9,883 bases of DNA from Sulfurimonas autotrophica (GTDB lineage Bacteria > Campylobacterota > Campylobacteria > Campylobacterales > Sulfurimonadaceae): contig DQUE01000209.1 in assembly GCA_015662405.1 (NCBI GenBank), positions 1 through 9,883 on the forward strand, in the 5' to 3' direction. The notes under the pieces were generated by a model, which saw only the letters and a program-made list of their open reading frames with translations, had not been told where the DNA came from and searched no databases. Every line of letters begins with the position of its first letter. The stretch's first letter is position 1. The translations under genes were made by a program, and so were the position numbers. Positions 1 through 6,948 of this stretch are shown piece after piece.

Positions 1-232
1 CATTTGCTTCAAGTTTTTGTGAAAGCTCAGAGAGATGAAGTTCATTTTTTGCTTTTTTTACTTCTTCTTCTTTAATTTCGTTACTCAAATTTTCAATATC
101 TGACGCAATACTCTTTGTTTTTGCAAGAGCTGCTTCATAATTTGCATTTGCTTCTTCAATTTGTGGTTCAAATGCGTCTATCTCTTTATCTATAATTGAA
201 AGGTCGACTAATTGCTTTAAGTGCTTGTTCAT
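1..232 (-). CDS. flgZ: FlgZ/HP0958-like zinc-ribbon coiled-coil protein (N-terminal part; gene runs off the left edge)
   Basis: The frame is open from an ATG at 232 to the window edge, giving about 77 residues of a protein usually near 240. It starts MNKHLKQLVDLS, followed by DKEIDAFEPQI. This closely matches the start of H. pylori HP0958 (FlgZ) as I recall it. The visible part is rich in Glu, Lys and Ala with heptad-like spacing, as expected for the long antiparallel coiled coil; the C-terminal four-cysteine zinc ribbon lies outside the window. In H. pylori the protein stabilises the sigma-54 factor RpoN and binds flaA mRNA, so it acts in the cytoplasm in flagellar gene expression. The start is supported by AAGGA five bases upstream. 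The gene follows the NIF3-family gene after 49 bases, a pairing also known in Helicobacter and Campylobacter. Function here is inferred from homology. Confidence 0.85.
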   Translation of the reverse strand, partial: MNKHLKQLVDLSIIDKEIDAFEPQIEEANANYEAALAKTKSIASDIENLSNEIKEEEVKKAKNELHLSELSQKLEAN

Positions 233-281
233 TGGGATCCTTTAGGGGTTTTACTTTGTACCATTACTCTTATAAATAAAC

Positions 282-1004
282 TTATATATATGTAAATGGA
301 TTTTCTGATGATGCAATTATAACTTCTAAACCTAAAATTTTCAAATGCTTTTGCATAATTTGTGCAAAAAAGTACTCACTTTCATAATGTCCAATGTCAA
401 TTAAAGATAATTGAATACTTTTTGCTTCCATAGCATCATGGTATTTTACATCGCCTGTCAAAAAACAATCAGCTTGCAGACTTCGCATCAATGAACATCC
501 CGAACCAGTTGTCAAGGCAACTTTTTTCACCCTTTGCGTACACTTGACAGTTCTTGCACATTTTAGTCCAAAAGCTTTGGAGACCTTTTGAGCAAAAACA
601 TCAAAATCTTCATCTACTTCCAAATACGCAACAAAACCCTCTTTTTTGCAAATTTTATATCCTAATATCTCTGTTGCAACATATTCATTTAAATGTGTTT
701 GATCAAAATTTGTATGCATCGCAATATTTGATATATTTTTTTTAATCATTTTTTGAATAAGGTTTGCCGGATATTTTGAAAACTCAAGCTGTTTTAGTCC
801 ACCAAAAATAAGGGGATGATGTGTTATCAGTAGTGTATTTTCATCTAAAGAGTCAATCAACCCCTCATCCACATCGATACTGAGTGCAATCTTTACAATA
901 TCATCTCTAAAATCACCTATCAAAAGACCAGAGTTATCCCATGACTCTTGAATCTCAAAGGGAGAAAGCTCATTTAAATATTCATATATCTCTAGTATTT
1001 TCAT
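282..1004 (-). CDS. NIF3/DUF34-family dinuclear metal-binding protein
   Basis: This 240-residue protein is full length for the short bacterial (YbgI-like) form of the family, which builds hexameric toroids with a two-metal site in each subunit. The metal ligands are visible: the adjacent His62-His63 in THHPLIFGG, Asp101 in the AMHTNFD segment, and His206 and Glu210 in GHYESE. The N-terminal WDNSGLLIG (22-30) is also a family hallmark. The biochemical role is unsettled; many databases label it GTP cyclohydrolase 1 type 2-like, which should not be taken as proven. Its ATG overlaps the stop of the TPR gene by four bases (ATGA), so translation is probably coupled. The next gene, flgZ, follows closely, and the nif3-flgZ pair is conserved in Campylobacterota. 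I am sure of the family and not of the reaction. Confidence 0.92.
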   Translation of the reverse strand: MKILEIYEYLNELSPFEIQESWDNSGLLIGDFRDDIVKIALSIDVDEGLIDSLDENTLLITHHPLIFGGLKQLEFSKYPANLIQKMIKKNISNIAMHTNFDQTHLNEYVATEILGYKICKKEGFVAYLEVDEDFDVFAQKVSKAFGLKCARTVKCTQRVKKVALTTGSGCSLMRSLQADCFLTGDVKYHDAMEAKSIQLSLIDIGHYESEYFFAQIMQKHLKILGLEVIIASSENPFTYI

Positions 1005-1609
1005 AGTGCCTCTTTGTCTGCTAATTTTTCTAACTCCTCTTTTGCCTCTTGAAAATCCGGATTACGTTCTATCGCTTTTTTATACATCTCCTTTGCCTCA
1101 TCAAACTGTTTCATATCAACAAGCAGGTTTCCGTAATTATAGTAAGTAATAGGATTCTTATCATCAATCTCCAACAATTTATTAAGATGATTTCTTGCAC
1201 TCGCAAACGCACCCATTTTTCTATAGAGTGATGCCATAGCCTGATGAATATAGGTGTTATTTGGATCTAATGCAAGTGCCTCTTTATAGTACTCCATCGC
1301 TTCTTCATCTCTATTTTGTTGTGCAAGTGTATAACCCATTTTAAAGAGTGTTTCTGGATTTTTTGGCTCTTTTATATTTGCCTCACTATATATAGCAAGT
1401 GCTTTTTGTAAATCACCTTTTTGCATCGCTTCATCTGCTTTTTCCACTAAAGAAGAAGCATCAAAAGGGGAAAAAGCTTCGGCACTTCGTTTCTCTTCTG
1501 AATCCATATAGTCTCTATCTTCTGGATCTTTAAGCGTTTGAATGTGTTCATAAATTTTGTATGCAAAAAAAGCAGATGCTCCAAGCATCAACAACTGAAA
1601 AAGTGTCAT
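1001..1609 (-). CDS. Membrane-anchored tetratricopeptide repeat protein
   Basis: The 202-residue product begins with a hydrophobic segment at about residues 2-18 (LFQLLMLGASAFFAYKI) and then a charged linker (25-45). This looks like an uncleaved N-terminal anchor. From about residue 52 to 187 there are roughly four tandem 34-residue TPR units, with the usual small residues at positions 8 and 20 and Pro near the unit ends (EPKNPE, LDPNN, IDDKNP, ERNPDF). TPRs are protein-interaction scaffolds; the partner cannot be read from the sequence. The ATG at 1609 lies five bases from AGAGGAAA, which is encoded in the last codons of the M23 gene, and the 3' end overlaps the NIF3-family start. The topology (cytoplasmic or periplasmic repeats) is undecided. 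No specific gene name is recognised. Confidence 0.88.
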   Translation of the reverse strand: MTLFQLLMLGASAFFAYKIYEHIQTLKDPEDRDYMDSEEKRSAEAFSPFDASSLVEKADEAMQKGDLQKALAIYSEANIKEPKNPETLFKMGYTLAQQNRDEEAMEYYKEALALDPNNTYIHQAMASLYRKMGAFASARNHLNKLLEIDDKNPITYYNYGNLLVDMKQFDEAKEMYKKAIERNPDFQEAKEELEKLADKEAL

Positions 1610-1611
1610 AT

Positions 1612-2487
1612 CTATTTCCTCTGTTTGTCTAAAATTAAGTTATCATTAAGTAATGTTATAAGTTGTAACGGATCAACTTGTACTCCGTTAATTCTAACGG
1701 AAAAATGCAAATGAGGCCCTGTAACTCTACCACTTTTGCCAGATAATCCTAAAAGATCACCTTTTTTGACAAATTGATTCACTTTCACATGAAATTTACT
1801 CATATGAAAATAGCAAGTATAGATGCCTTGACCATGATCTATAACAACTGTTTTACCTGAGTAAAATCTTTTTTTTACCAAAACAACTTTTCCATCATTT
1901 GCAGCAACAATAGGTGTACCAATTTTTGCTCGAAAGTCTATGCCACCGTGATAACCTTTGAGACTACCATTATAAACTCTAGCAGTACCAAAAGCACTCG
2001 TTATCTTACTTTGCATAGGGAGCATAAATTTTGAATCTATATAACTTTTGTCTGTAACTCTATTATAAATTTGCATAGCCTCTTTATACTCTTTTGCTAC
2101 TCTTTTTTTCACTTGAGGCAATTGCGGATTTACTTTAGACGCACTTACATGCAAAGTCTCTTTTTTATATTTTGCATCTTTGATTTTGAGTATAATTTCT
2201 TGAAACTTTTTTTTGCCTTTTTGAAAATAGACAATCTTTAATATTTTTTTTCCTTGTCTTTCATAATAGGAGACAGGGATCAAGGCATAATACTCATCTG
2301 CATGCAGTGGATTTGGAAAAATTTTTATTTTTTTCTTTTCAAAGAGTATCTCTTTGTATACAACTCCTTCTTCTTTTGCAAACTTTACAAGTGCTGTCTT
2401 TGCATTTCCTACCTCATCATTTACCACACTTACATGTAAAGCAAAAAGAGAAGAAACAGACAAAAAAAGCAAAAAGATACCTTGCAT
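1612..2487 (-). CDS. Secreted M23 (LytM-type) peptidoglycan endopeptidase
   Basis: The protein has 291 residues from the ATG at 2487. A signal peptide is clear at about 1-17 (MQGIFLLFLSVSSLFA), followed by a periplasmic N-terminal region of about 120 residues rich in Lys. The C-terminal LytM/M23 domain (about 155-275) has all the expected zinc and catalytic residues: His180 and Asp184 in YHGGIDF, His228 in YFHMS, and His259 and His261 in GPHLHF. Such enzymes cut peptide cross-links in peptidoglycan; relatives in Helicobacter and Campylobacter (the Csd/Pgp group) set cell curvature, but I cannot place this one within that group. An in-frame TTG three bases upstream is rejected as the start because AAGGAG sits five bases before the ATG and only two before the TTG. 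The smpB stop overlaps the ATG by one base (TGATG). Confidence 0.93.
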   Translation of the reverse strand: MQGIFLLFLSVSSLFALHVSVVNDEVGNAKTALVKFAKEEGVVYKEILFEKKKIKIFPNPLHADEYYALIPVSYYERQGKKILKIVYFQKGKKKFQEIILKIKDAKYKKETLHVSASKVNPQLPQVKKRVAKEYKEAMQIYNRVTDKSYIDSKFMLPMQSKITSAFGTARVYNGSLKGYHGGIDFRAKIGTPIVAANDGKVVLVKKRFYSGKTVVIDHGQGIYTCYFHMSKFHVKVNQFVKKGDLLGLSGKSGRVTGPHLHFSVRINGVQVDPLQLITLLNDNLILDKQRK

Positions 2488-2939
2488 CAATACTCCTTCA
2501 TGGCTCTTTGGATATCTCTTTTTTGATCTTTCTCTTTCAAATCATTTCTTTTATCATGCAGTAGTTTTCCTTTTGCAATGGCGATTTGGAGTTTTGCTAT
2601 ATTTTTATTGTTGAAATAGAGTTGCAAAGGCACTATTGTATATCCATTACGGGCTACTGCCTTTTGCATCTTTTGTAACTCTTTTTTATGCAATAATAGT
2701 TTTCGTGGAGCTCTCTCTTCATGTCCATAATAATGATGTGTTGTCTCAAGTCTACCAATATGTGCATTAAATAAAAACGCTTCTCCATTGACAAAACGAA
2801 TAAAGCTGTCTTTTAAATTCACACGATGCGCGCGAATACCCTTTACTTCACTCCCAGTTAAAACCAAACCAGCCTCAAATTTCTCTTCTATAAAATAGTC
2901 ATGGTATGCTTTTTTATTTTTTGCTATTGTTTCACCCAT
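2487..2939 (-). CDS. smpB: SsrA-binding protein SmpB
   Basis: SmpB binds tmRNA and brings it to ribosomes stalled on broken messages, so that the nascent chain is tagged for proteolysis. The 150-residue protein has the normal family length and hallmarks: KKAYHDYFIEEKFEAGLVL (9-27), TGSEVKGIR (28-36), the YGHEERAPRKLLLHKKE block (71-87) that contacts tmRNA, and AIAKGKLLHDKR (120-131) leading into the basic tail KEKDQKRDIQRAMKEY. That tail folds into a helix in the mRNA channel in known structures. The ATG at 2939 follows the ispE stop by two bases, with the purine-rich GAAGAGAAG upstream. The order csrA-ispE-smpB matches what I recall from H. pylori. The tmRNA gene itself (ssrA) is not in this window. 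Confidence 0.97.
   Translation of the reverse strand: MGETIAKNKKAYHDYFIEEKFEAGLVLTGSEVKGIRAHRVNLKDSFIRFVNGEAFLFNAHIGRLETTHHYYGHEERAPRKLLLHKKELQKMQKAVARNGYTIVPLQLYFNNKNIAKLQIAIAKGKLLHDKRNDLKEKDQKRDIQRAMKEY
2493..2498 (-). promoter_or_regulatory. Shine-Dalgarno of the M23 gene, deciding its start
   Basis: AAGGAG on the minus strand lies inside the last codons of smpB (Lys-Glu-Tyr-stop). It is five bases from the ATG at 2487 and two from the TTG at 2490, so the ATG is preferred. Ribosomes ending smpB would be placed directly on this site. Confidence 0.75.
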
Positions 2940-2941
2940 AT

Positions 2942-3733
2942 TTACTTCTCTTCTTTTATTTTAAAAAAACTACTTCCACTCCCGCTGAAGTAGTACCCCT
3001 CTTTGTAATGTTGTGCCAAATCAGCATACTCCTGTAGCGCAGGGGCAAAGAGATCATTTGCTTCTTTAGCATCTAATTCACTCAAAACTTCTAAGGAACT
3101 CTTCTGTTTTAATGACTTAGCTTCAAATCCATCTATTGGATTATAAAAATTTTCTCTATATGCTTTATAGACTTGCGGTGTACTTATTTGTATCGCAGGT
3201 GTATAAATATCAAAAGCCATCGGTTCTTCTTCAAAAATCTCTACTACTTCACCTATTCCACTCACATTAGCACTTTCATATCCGTAAATAAAAAATGCTA
3301 CATCTGCTCCTACATGAAGACCTATTTTAGCAAGTTCATTCAGACTTAAACCTAAATGTAACACTTCATTGCACATTTTCAAATATGTTGCCGCATCACT
3401 GCTTCCTCCACCAAGTCCAGCAAATGCAGGAATTTTTTTCTCTACAACTATGGCATAATTTCTCATAAGATTTTCCAAAGCCTCACTTGCAGTAGCCTCT
3501 TTGAGTGCAACATAGGCTTTATAAATAGTGTTTTCATGCATCATGCAATCAAAATCACCGATGATTTTAAATTCATTCTCTTTTGCTGCTACACGCTCTT
3601 TTGGTACAAAAAAGAGCTCATCATAGAGATCAGTTATTTTTACAAATCGTGAAACTATTTCATGATACTTGTTTCTGCGTCCTGTTATTTTTAAAAAAAT
3701 ATTCACTTTGGCATGGGCTTTATACTTTTTCAT
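2942..3733 (-). CDS. ispE: 4-diphosphocytidyl-2-C-methyl-D-erythritol kinase IspE
   Basis: IspE phosphorylates CDP-methylerythritol in the non-mevalonate (MEP) pathway to isopentenyl diphosphate. The protein has 263 residues from the ATG and carries the GHMP-kinase signatures: AHAKVNIFLK near the N-terminus with Lys9, the glycine-rich ATP loop AGLGGGSSDAA (about 105-115), GADVAFF with the likely catalytic Asp144, and SGSGSSFF (about 250-257) close to the C-terminus. Lys9 and Asp144 match the catalytic pair Lys10 and Asp141 of the E. coli enzyme. A GTG one codon upstream (3736) is also possible; the Shine-Dalgarno is weak for both (GGAAAA further up, GAG near the ATG), so the start is uncertain by one residue. 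It lies between csrA and smpB with gaps of less than 10 bases. Confidence 0.95.
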   Translation of the reverse strand: MKKYKAHAKVNIFLKITGRRNKYHEIVSRFVKITDLYDELFFVPKERVAAKENEFKIIGDFDCMMHENTIYKAYVALKEATASEALENLMRNYAIVVEKKIPAFAGLGGGSSDAATYLKMCNEVLHLGLSLNELAKIGLHVGADVAFFIYGYESANVSGIGEVVEIFEEEPMAFDIYTPAIQISTPQVYKAYRENFYNPIDGFEAKSLKQKSSLEVLSELDAKEANDLFAPALQEYADLAQHYKEGYYFSGSGSSFFKIKEEK

Positions 3734-3740
3734 CACTCTA

Positions 3741-3974
3741 TTATTTTCCGAGTATTTTGTTTAAAGAGGCAATGTCATTTGCATTCACTTCCTCTAAAGA
3801 GGCAGCTTTATTACTCTCTTTTACTGCTTCTATAAGCTCATTTCTTATAATAGAAACCTCTTTGGGGGCATCTATACCAAGCTTTACAACACCATTTTCT
3901 ATAGAAATAATTTTCACAACAATATCTTCACCAATAACAATTGATTCATCTGTTTTTCTTGCAAGTACTAACAT
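3741..3974 (-). CDS. csrA: Carbon storage regulator CsrA (post-transcriptional regulator)
   Basis: CsrA is a small dimeric RNA-binding protein that blocks or alters translation by binding GGA motifs near ribosome binding sites. The N-terminus MLVLARKTDESIVIG and the block GIDAPKEVSIIRNEL (33-47) are diagnostic. Leu4, Arg6 and Arg44, which form the RNA-binding face in E. coli, are all present. At 77 residues it is longer than the 61-residue E. coli protein; the extra C-terminus is typical of bacteria where FliW, not a small RNA, antagonises CsrA. Asn55 lines up without a gap with Bacillus Asn55, reported to be needed for FliW binding. In Campylobacter this system controls flagellin mRNA. The ATG overlaps the truB stop by seven bases, with AGGA four bases upstream. 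Confidence 0.97.
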   Translation of the reverse strand: MLVLARKTDESIVIGEDIVVKIISIENGVVKLGIDAPKEVSIIRNELIEAVKESNKAASLEEVNANDIASLNKILGK

Positions 3975-4789
3975 TCTATCCTGCCTAATTCATATTTTAC
4001 TTGAGCATTTTGTATTGTAATGACAGAGATTGCATCACCATTATCTAGCCAATAACTTCCATCTTCTTGCACTTTGAAATCTTTCAAAGCAAGAACTCTT
4101 CCATACTTGACATTCTCTGCATCACCCAAATAGTAATTTTGTGGTATGTTTAAAAACTTTTTGATATCTAAAGCTTTCTCATTCTCATAAAAAAACTCTC
4201 CCTCATTAAGTCTCTCAAGCATACTTAAACTTCCATTTTCTATACCTAGCCTCTGAGCGATTATACGCCCCAAAGAGCGAATATACGTCCCTTCACTTAC
4301 TGTAGCTTCAAATGTAACAAAGGGGTGTGCGTAGTGTAACAATTTTATATCATAAATTGTTGCTTTAACTTTTTTGAGTGTAACCTTTTTACCTGCACGC
4401 GCTAAATCATAGGCACGCTGACCGTTAATATGCTTTGCACTAAAAATCGGCGGTTCATAGACTAACTCTCCCTTTAAAGAGGAGAGTACCTCTTCTATCT
4501 CTTTTACATGTAGCGATTTTGGTAATATCACTTCATCTATCATCTCTATGTCAAGCGTATCACTTTTTGCACCCAACCATAGTGTCGCCTTGTAGCGTTT
4601 GGGCGTTTTTCGTAAAAATCGAAAAAGTTTTGTATAAGTACCAAAACCAACAAGCAAAGCGCCTTTGGCAAAAGGGTCAAGTGTTCCTGCAAAACCAGCT
4701 TTTTTATTGTTATACTTCTTCTTTAACATAGAAAGAAATTTGTTTGAACCAATACCTGAGGGTTTATATGCAACAAATAAACGATTCAT
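3968..4789 (-). CDS. truB: tRNA pseudouridine-55 synthase TruB
   Basis: TruB converts uridine 55 in the T-loop of tRNAs to pseudouridine. The 273-residue protein has the catalytic aspartate at Asp38 in GTLDPFAKG, the active-site tyrosine Tyr66 in KRYKATLWLG, the PPIFSAKHINGQRAYDLAR block (113-131), and the EGTYIRSLG motif with Arg171. These correspond to Asp48, Tyr76 and Arg181 in E. coli. The sequence after the catalytic motif (FAKGALLVGFG rather than the common LATGLLP type) differs from the usual form but keeps the key residues; I take it as a lineage variant. The ATG overlaps the uvrD stop in ATGA, with GAGAAG upstream. The C-terminal 80 residues do not obviously match the PUA domain of longer homologues. 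Confidence 0.96.
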   Translation of the reverse strand: MNRLFVAYKPSGIGSNKFLSMLKKKYNNKKAGFAGTLDPFAKGALLVGFGTYTKLFRFLRKTPKRYKATLWLGAKSDTLDIEMIDEVILPKSLHVKEIEEVLSSLKGELVYEPPIFSAKHINGQRAYDLARAGKKVTLKKVKATIYDIKLLHYAHPFVTFEATVSEGTYIRSLGRIIAQRLGIENGSLSMLERLNEGEFFYENEKALDIKKFLNIPQNYYLGDAENVKYGRVLALKDFKVQEDGSYWLDNGDAISVITIQNAQVKYELGRIEC

Positions 4790-6834
4790 AACTTCTCTAC
4801 AAATGATGCAAGAATATCGCGCTTTGTTCCTGCAAAATTGATTTGTAACTTAAACTCTCGCCCTGATTTACTTACACCAGTAATACGCCCTGTTCCAAAA
4901 AGTTTATGGCGTACCAAATCCCCTTTTTTAAAAGCTGTATTTTTTTCACACTTCAAAGAACCCTTGCAGAGCCCCGCTTCGTTTAAAAAACGACTCTTTT
5001 GTAAATCACTTCTACGCCCTTTATAAAACCTGCTTTGTGCATGACAAAGTGTCAGAGTCTCTTTTGCACGTGTAAAGGCAACATACCCCAAACGCCTCTC
5101 CTCTTCTAAATCGCTTCCATCACCAACAAGCGGTAAAAAGCCCTCTTCCATTCCTATAACAAAAACATGTTCAAACTCCAAACCTTTTGAAGCATGAATA
5201 CTCATCATATAGATGCTCTCCCCTTCAATCTGATCCTGTTCGCTTTGTAATGTTAGTTCATTTAAAAACTCATCTAAAGAACTCTCAGGAGATTTTTTCA
5301 CAAAATCTCGAAAAAGTCCATAAAATTCATCCATATTTAGAATACGCTCATCTTCATCCTGTGTGCCTTTATAAATCTCTTTAAGGTGAAAAGTATCCTC
5401 TAAAACATCTATAAACTCGTAAGTTGATTCTTTTGAGAGTTTTTTAACTCTTTTAATATTTTCAATAAACTCTTTAAGTGTTGCAGCATTTTTCTTTCGT
5501 ACAAGTGCTGCAAGCTCTTCTGTTGTAGTATTTTCTATATACTCAAAAAGAGAGCTCCCTTTTGCATGCGCTGCTAATTCAATTTTATCAAGACTTGCTT
5601 TACCAAAACCTCGCTTTGGCTTATTAACAACGCGCTTAAAAGAGAAATCATCATGATTATTGGTAATTAAACGTATATATGATATCAAATCTTTAATTTC
5701 TGCACGCTCGTAAAATCGTAATCCACCTACAAGTTTGTAATTAATTCCAAAACGATTGAGTCCCTCTTCTATTGAACGTGAAAGCACATTAACACGGTAC
5801 AAAATTGCAATCTCTTTTGCTCTTACACCACTCTCAAGCAATTTTTCTATTTTCGTAGCTACGTTTCTCGATTCTTCGTTTTCATCGTTTGAGTTAAGTA
5901 TTGTGACATCATCACCATCTCCTCGTGTTGCTATTAACTTCTTTCCTAAACGTGATCTGTTGTGTTCAATAAGTGCATTTGCAACTTTTAAAATTGGTGC
6001 GCGTGAACGATAATTTTTTTCAAGTTTAAATATACTCGCACCACAAAAATCCTGATCAAACTCCATAATATTTCGAATATGAGCCCCTCTCCAACCATAT
6101 ATACTTTGATCATCATCACCTACAACGCAGAGATTATTATGCGAGGTACACAACTTTTGTAACAGTTTGAACTGTAATTCATTCGTATCTTGATACTCAT
6201 CAATCATAATATACTGATATTTTTGCGATGTAGCCTTAGCCAACTCAGGATTCTCATCTAAAAGTTTATAAGTAAGTGCAATAAGATCATCAAAATCGAC
6301 TAAGTTATTCTCTAGTAAATATTTCTCATACTCTGCATAAATCTCAGCAATCTGTTTGTATGTAAAGAGTTCTGCCTGCTTATACGCATCATCAGGAGAG
6401 ATCAAAGAGTTTTTATATCTAGAAATTTCACTTGCTATTAAAGGAGTTGGTAGTTCAGAGTTTATTTTTTTTATAATTCTTTTTTTATCGTCCGTATCTA
6501 TAACAACAAAATTATTTGCTCTATTTAAAAGATGTATGTGAAACTTTAAAAAAAGGAGCCCAAACTTATGAAAGGTGCAAAGAAGTGGTGGATAGGCAAC
6601 ATTTTCTATCATAGAAAGAGCACGCTCTTTCATCTCTTTTGCAGCTTTATTTGTAAATGTCAAAGTAAGCGTATTTGATGCAGGAATTCCAACAACCTCA
6701 ATAAGGTATGCTAGACGTGAAACTATTGTCGTTGTCTTCCCACTTCCTGCACCTGCAAGAATCAGTACAGGCCCTTCTGTTTGTCTCACTGCTGCTGATT
6801 GCGATTCGTTCAATTTATTAAATATCTTTTGCAT
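4786..6834 (-). CDS. uvrD: UvrD/PcrA-type superfamily 1A DNA helicase
   Basis: This is an ATP-dependent 3'-5' helicase of 682 residues, the usual length for the UvrD/PcrA/Rep group. Motifs appear in order: Q-motif region LNESQSAAV (8-16), Walker A AGAGSGKT (27-34), TFTNKAAKEM (59-68), Walker B IDEYQD (211-216), motif III VVGDDDQSIYGWRGA (237-251), motif IV LEKNYRS (271-277), motif V SIHASKGLEF (545-554) and motif VI VAFTRAK (585-591). The C-terminus KKGDLVRHKLFGTGRI resembles the Tudor-like fold that binds RNA polymerase in UvrD/PcrA. Expected roles are nucleotide excision and mismatch repair and clearing replication obstacles. It is the first gene of the long minus-strand operon. Its own Shine-Dalgarno is weak (AGTGAA). 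Rep cannot be formally excluded, but the C-terminal domain favours UvrD/PcrA. Confidence 0.95.
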   Translation of the reverse strand: MQKIFNKLNESQSAAVRQTEGPVLILAGAGSGKTTTIVSRLAYLIEVVGIPASNTLTLTFTNKAAKEMKERALSMIENVAYPPLLCTFHKFGLLFLKFHIHLLNRANNFVVIDTDDKKRIIKKINSELPTPLIASEISRYKNSLISPDDAYKQAELFTYKQIAEIYAEYEKYLLENNLVDFDDLIALTYKLLDENPELAKATSQKYQYIMIDEYQDTNELQFKLLQKLCTSHNNLCVVGDDDQSIYGWRGAHIRNIMEFDQDFCGASIFKLEKNYRSRAPILKVANALIEHNRSRLGKKLIATRGDGDDVTILNSNDENEESRNVATKIEKLLESGVRAKEIAILYRVNVLSRSIEEGLNRFGINYKLVGGLRFYERAEIKDLISYIRLITNNHDDFSFKRVVNKPKRGFGKASLDKIELAAHAKGSSLFEYIENTTTEELAALVRKKNAATLKEFIENIKRVKKLSKESTYEFIDVLEDTFHLKEIYKGTQDEDERILNMDEFYGLFRDFVKKSPESSLDEFLNELTLQSEQDQIEGESIYMMSIHASKGLEFEHVFVIGMEEGFLPLVGDGSDLEEERRLGYVAFTRAKETLTLCHAQSRFYKGRRSDLQKSRFLNEAGLCKGSLKCEKNTAFKKGDLVRHKLFGTGRITGVSKSGREFKLQINFAGTKRDILASFVEKL

Positions 6835-6863
6835 ATATGTTCACTAGTATTAAATGTATAATT

Positions 6864-6869
6864 ATTATA
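6864..6869 (-). promoter_or_regulatory. Candidate -10 box of the uvrD operon promoter
   Basis: A perfect TATAAT on the minus strand lies 29 bases before the uvrD ATG, placing transcription start near 6857 with a short leader. A -35-like TTGCAA lies 19 bases upstream (6889-6894), longer than ideal, but Campylobacterota promoters often depend little on the -35 box. This is the only good promoter I see for the long operon. Confidence 0.5.
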
Positions 6870-6883
6870 GCTAAAATGTTATA

Positions 6884-6899
6884 AACTATTGCAATAATT
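6884..6899. promoter_or_regulatory. Palindrome over the shared -35 region, candidate operator
   Basis: The 16-base sequence AACTATTGCAATAATT is a palindrome with one mismatched pair (third from each end); its core TATTGCAATA is perfect. It covers TTGCAA, which reads the same on both strands and could serve as -35 box in both directions. It lies 50-65 bases upstream of the lysR GTG, the usual distance for an autoregulatory LysR-type site. Its use as an operator is inferred. Confidence 0.4.
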
Positions 6900-6917
6900 A
6901 TAATTATGAGTTATAAT
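6889..6917 (+). promoter_or_regulatory. Sigma-70-type promoter of the lysR gene
   Basis: TTGCAA (6889-6894) and a perfect TATAAT (6912-6917) are separated by exactly 17 bases on the plus strand. Transcription would start near 6924, leaving a leader of about 25 bases that contains AGGAA (6939-6943) five bases before the GTG start at 6949. In very AT-rich DNA a TATAAT alone means little; the correct spacing and the position relative to the gene add weight. Confidence 0.55.
6897..6917. repeat. Inverted repeat ATTATAA-N7-TTATAAT over the lysR -10 box
   Basis: Seven-base perfect arms at 6897-6903 and 6911-6917 flank the spacer TTATGAG. It overlaps the neighbouring -35 palindrome by three bases and fits the loose T-N11-A dyad form of LysR-type binding sites. 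The arms are pure A/T, so chance is a real alternative. Confidence 0.4.
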
Positions 6918-6948
6918 TTTACTATTATTTATACTTATAGGAATTATT

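Noticed and set aside
229..264. Eleven-codon frame (MVQSKTPKGSQ) ending in an overlap with the flgZ start, possible leader peptide
   Set aside because: It contains the flgZ Shine-Dalgarno, but has no good ribosome site of its own and no attenuation-like structure; a frame this short is expected by chance.
3583..4020. Plus-strand open frame of 145 codons opposite ispE, csrA and truB
   Set aside because: It runs antisense across three firmly identified genes, has a low-complexity Ser/Phe/Leu-rich product, and shows no domain; it is a shadow frame of AT-rich coding DNA.
4786..6834. Possible RecB/AddA-type or phage-defence helicase instead of UvrD
   Set aside because: The length of 682 residues, the full UvrD motif series, the Tudor-like C-terminus and the operon with truB and csrA all point to a housekeeping UvrD/PcrA; no nuclease or defence partner is nearby.
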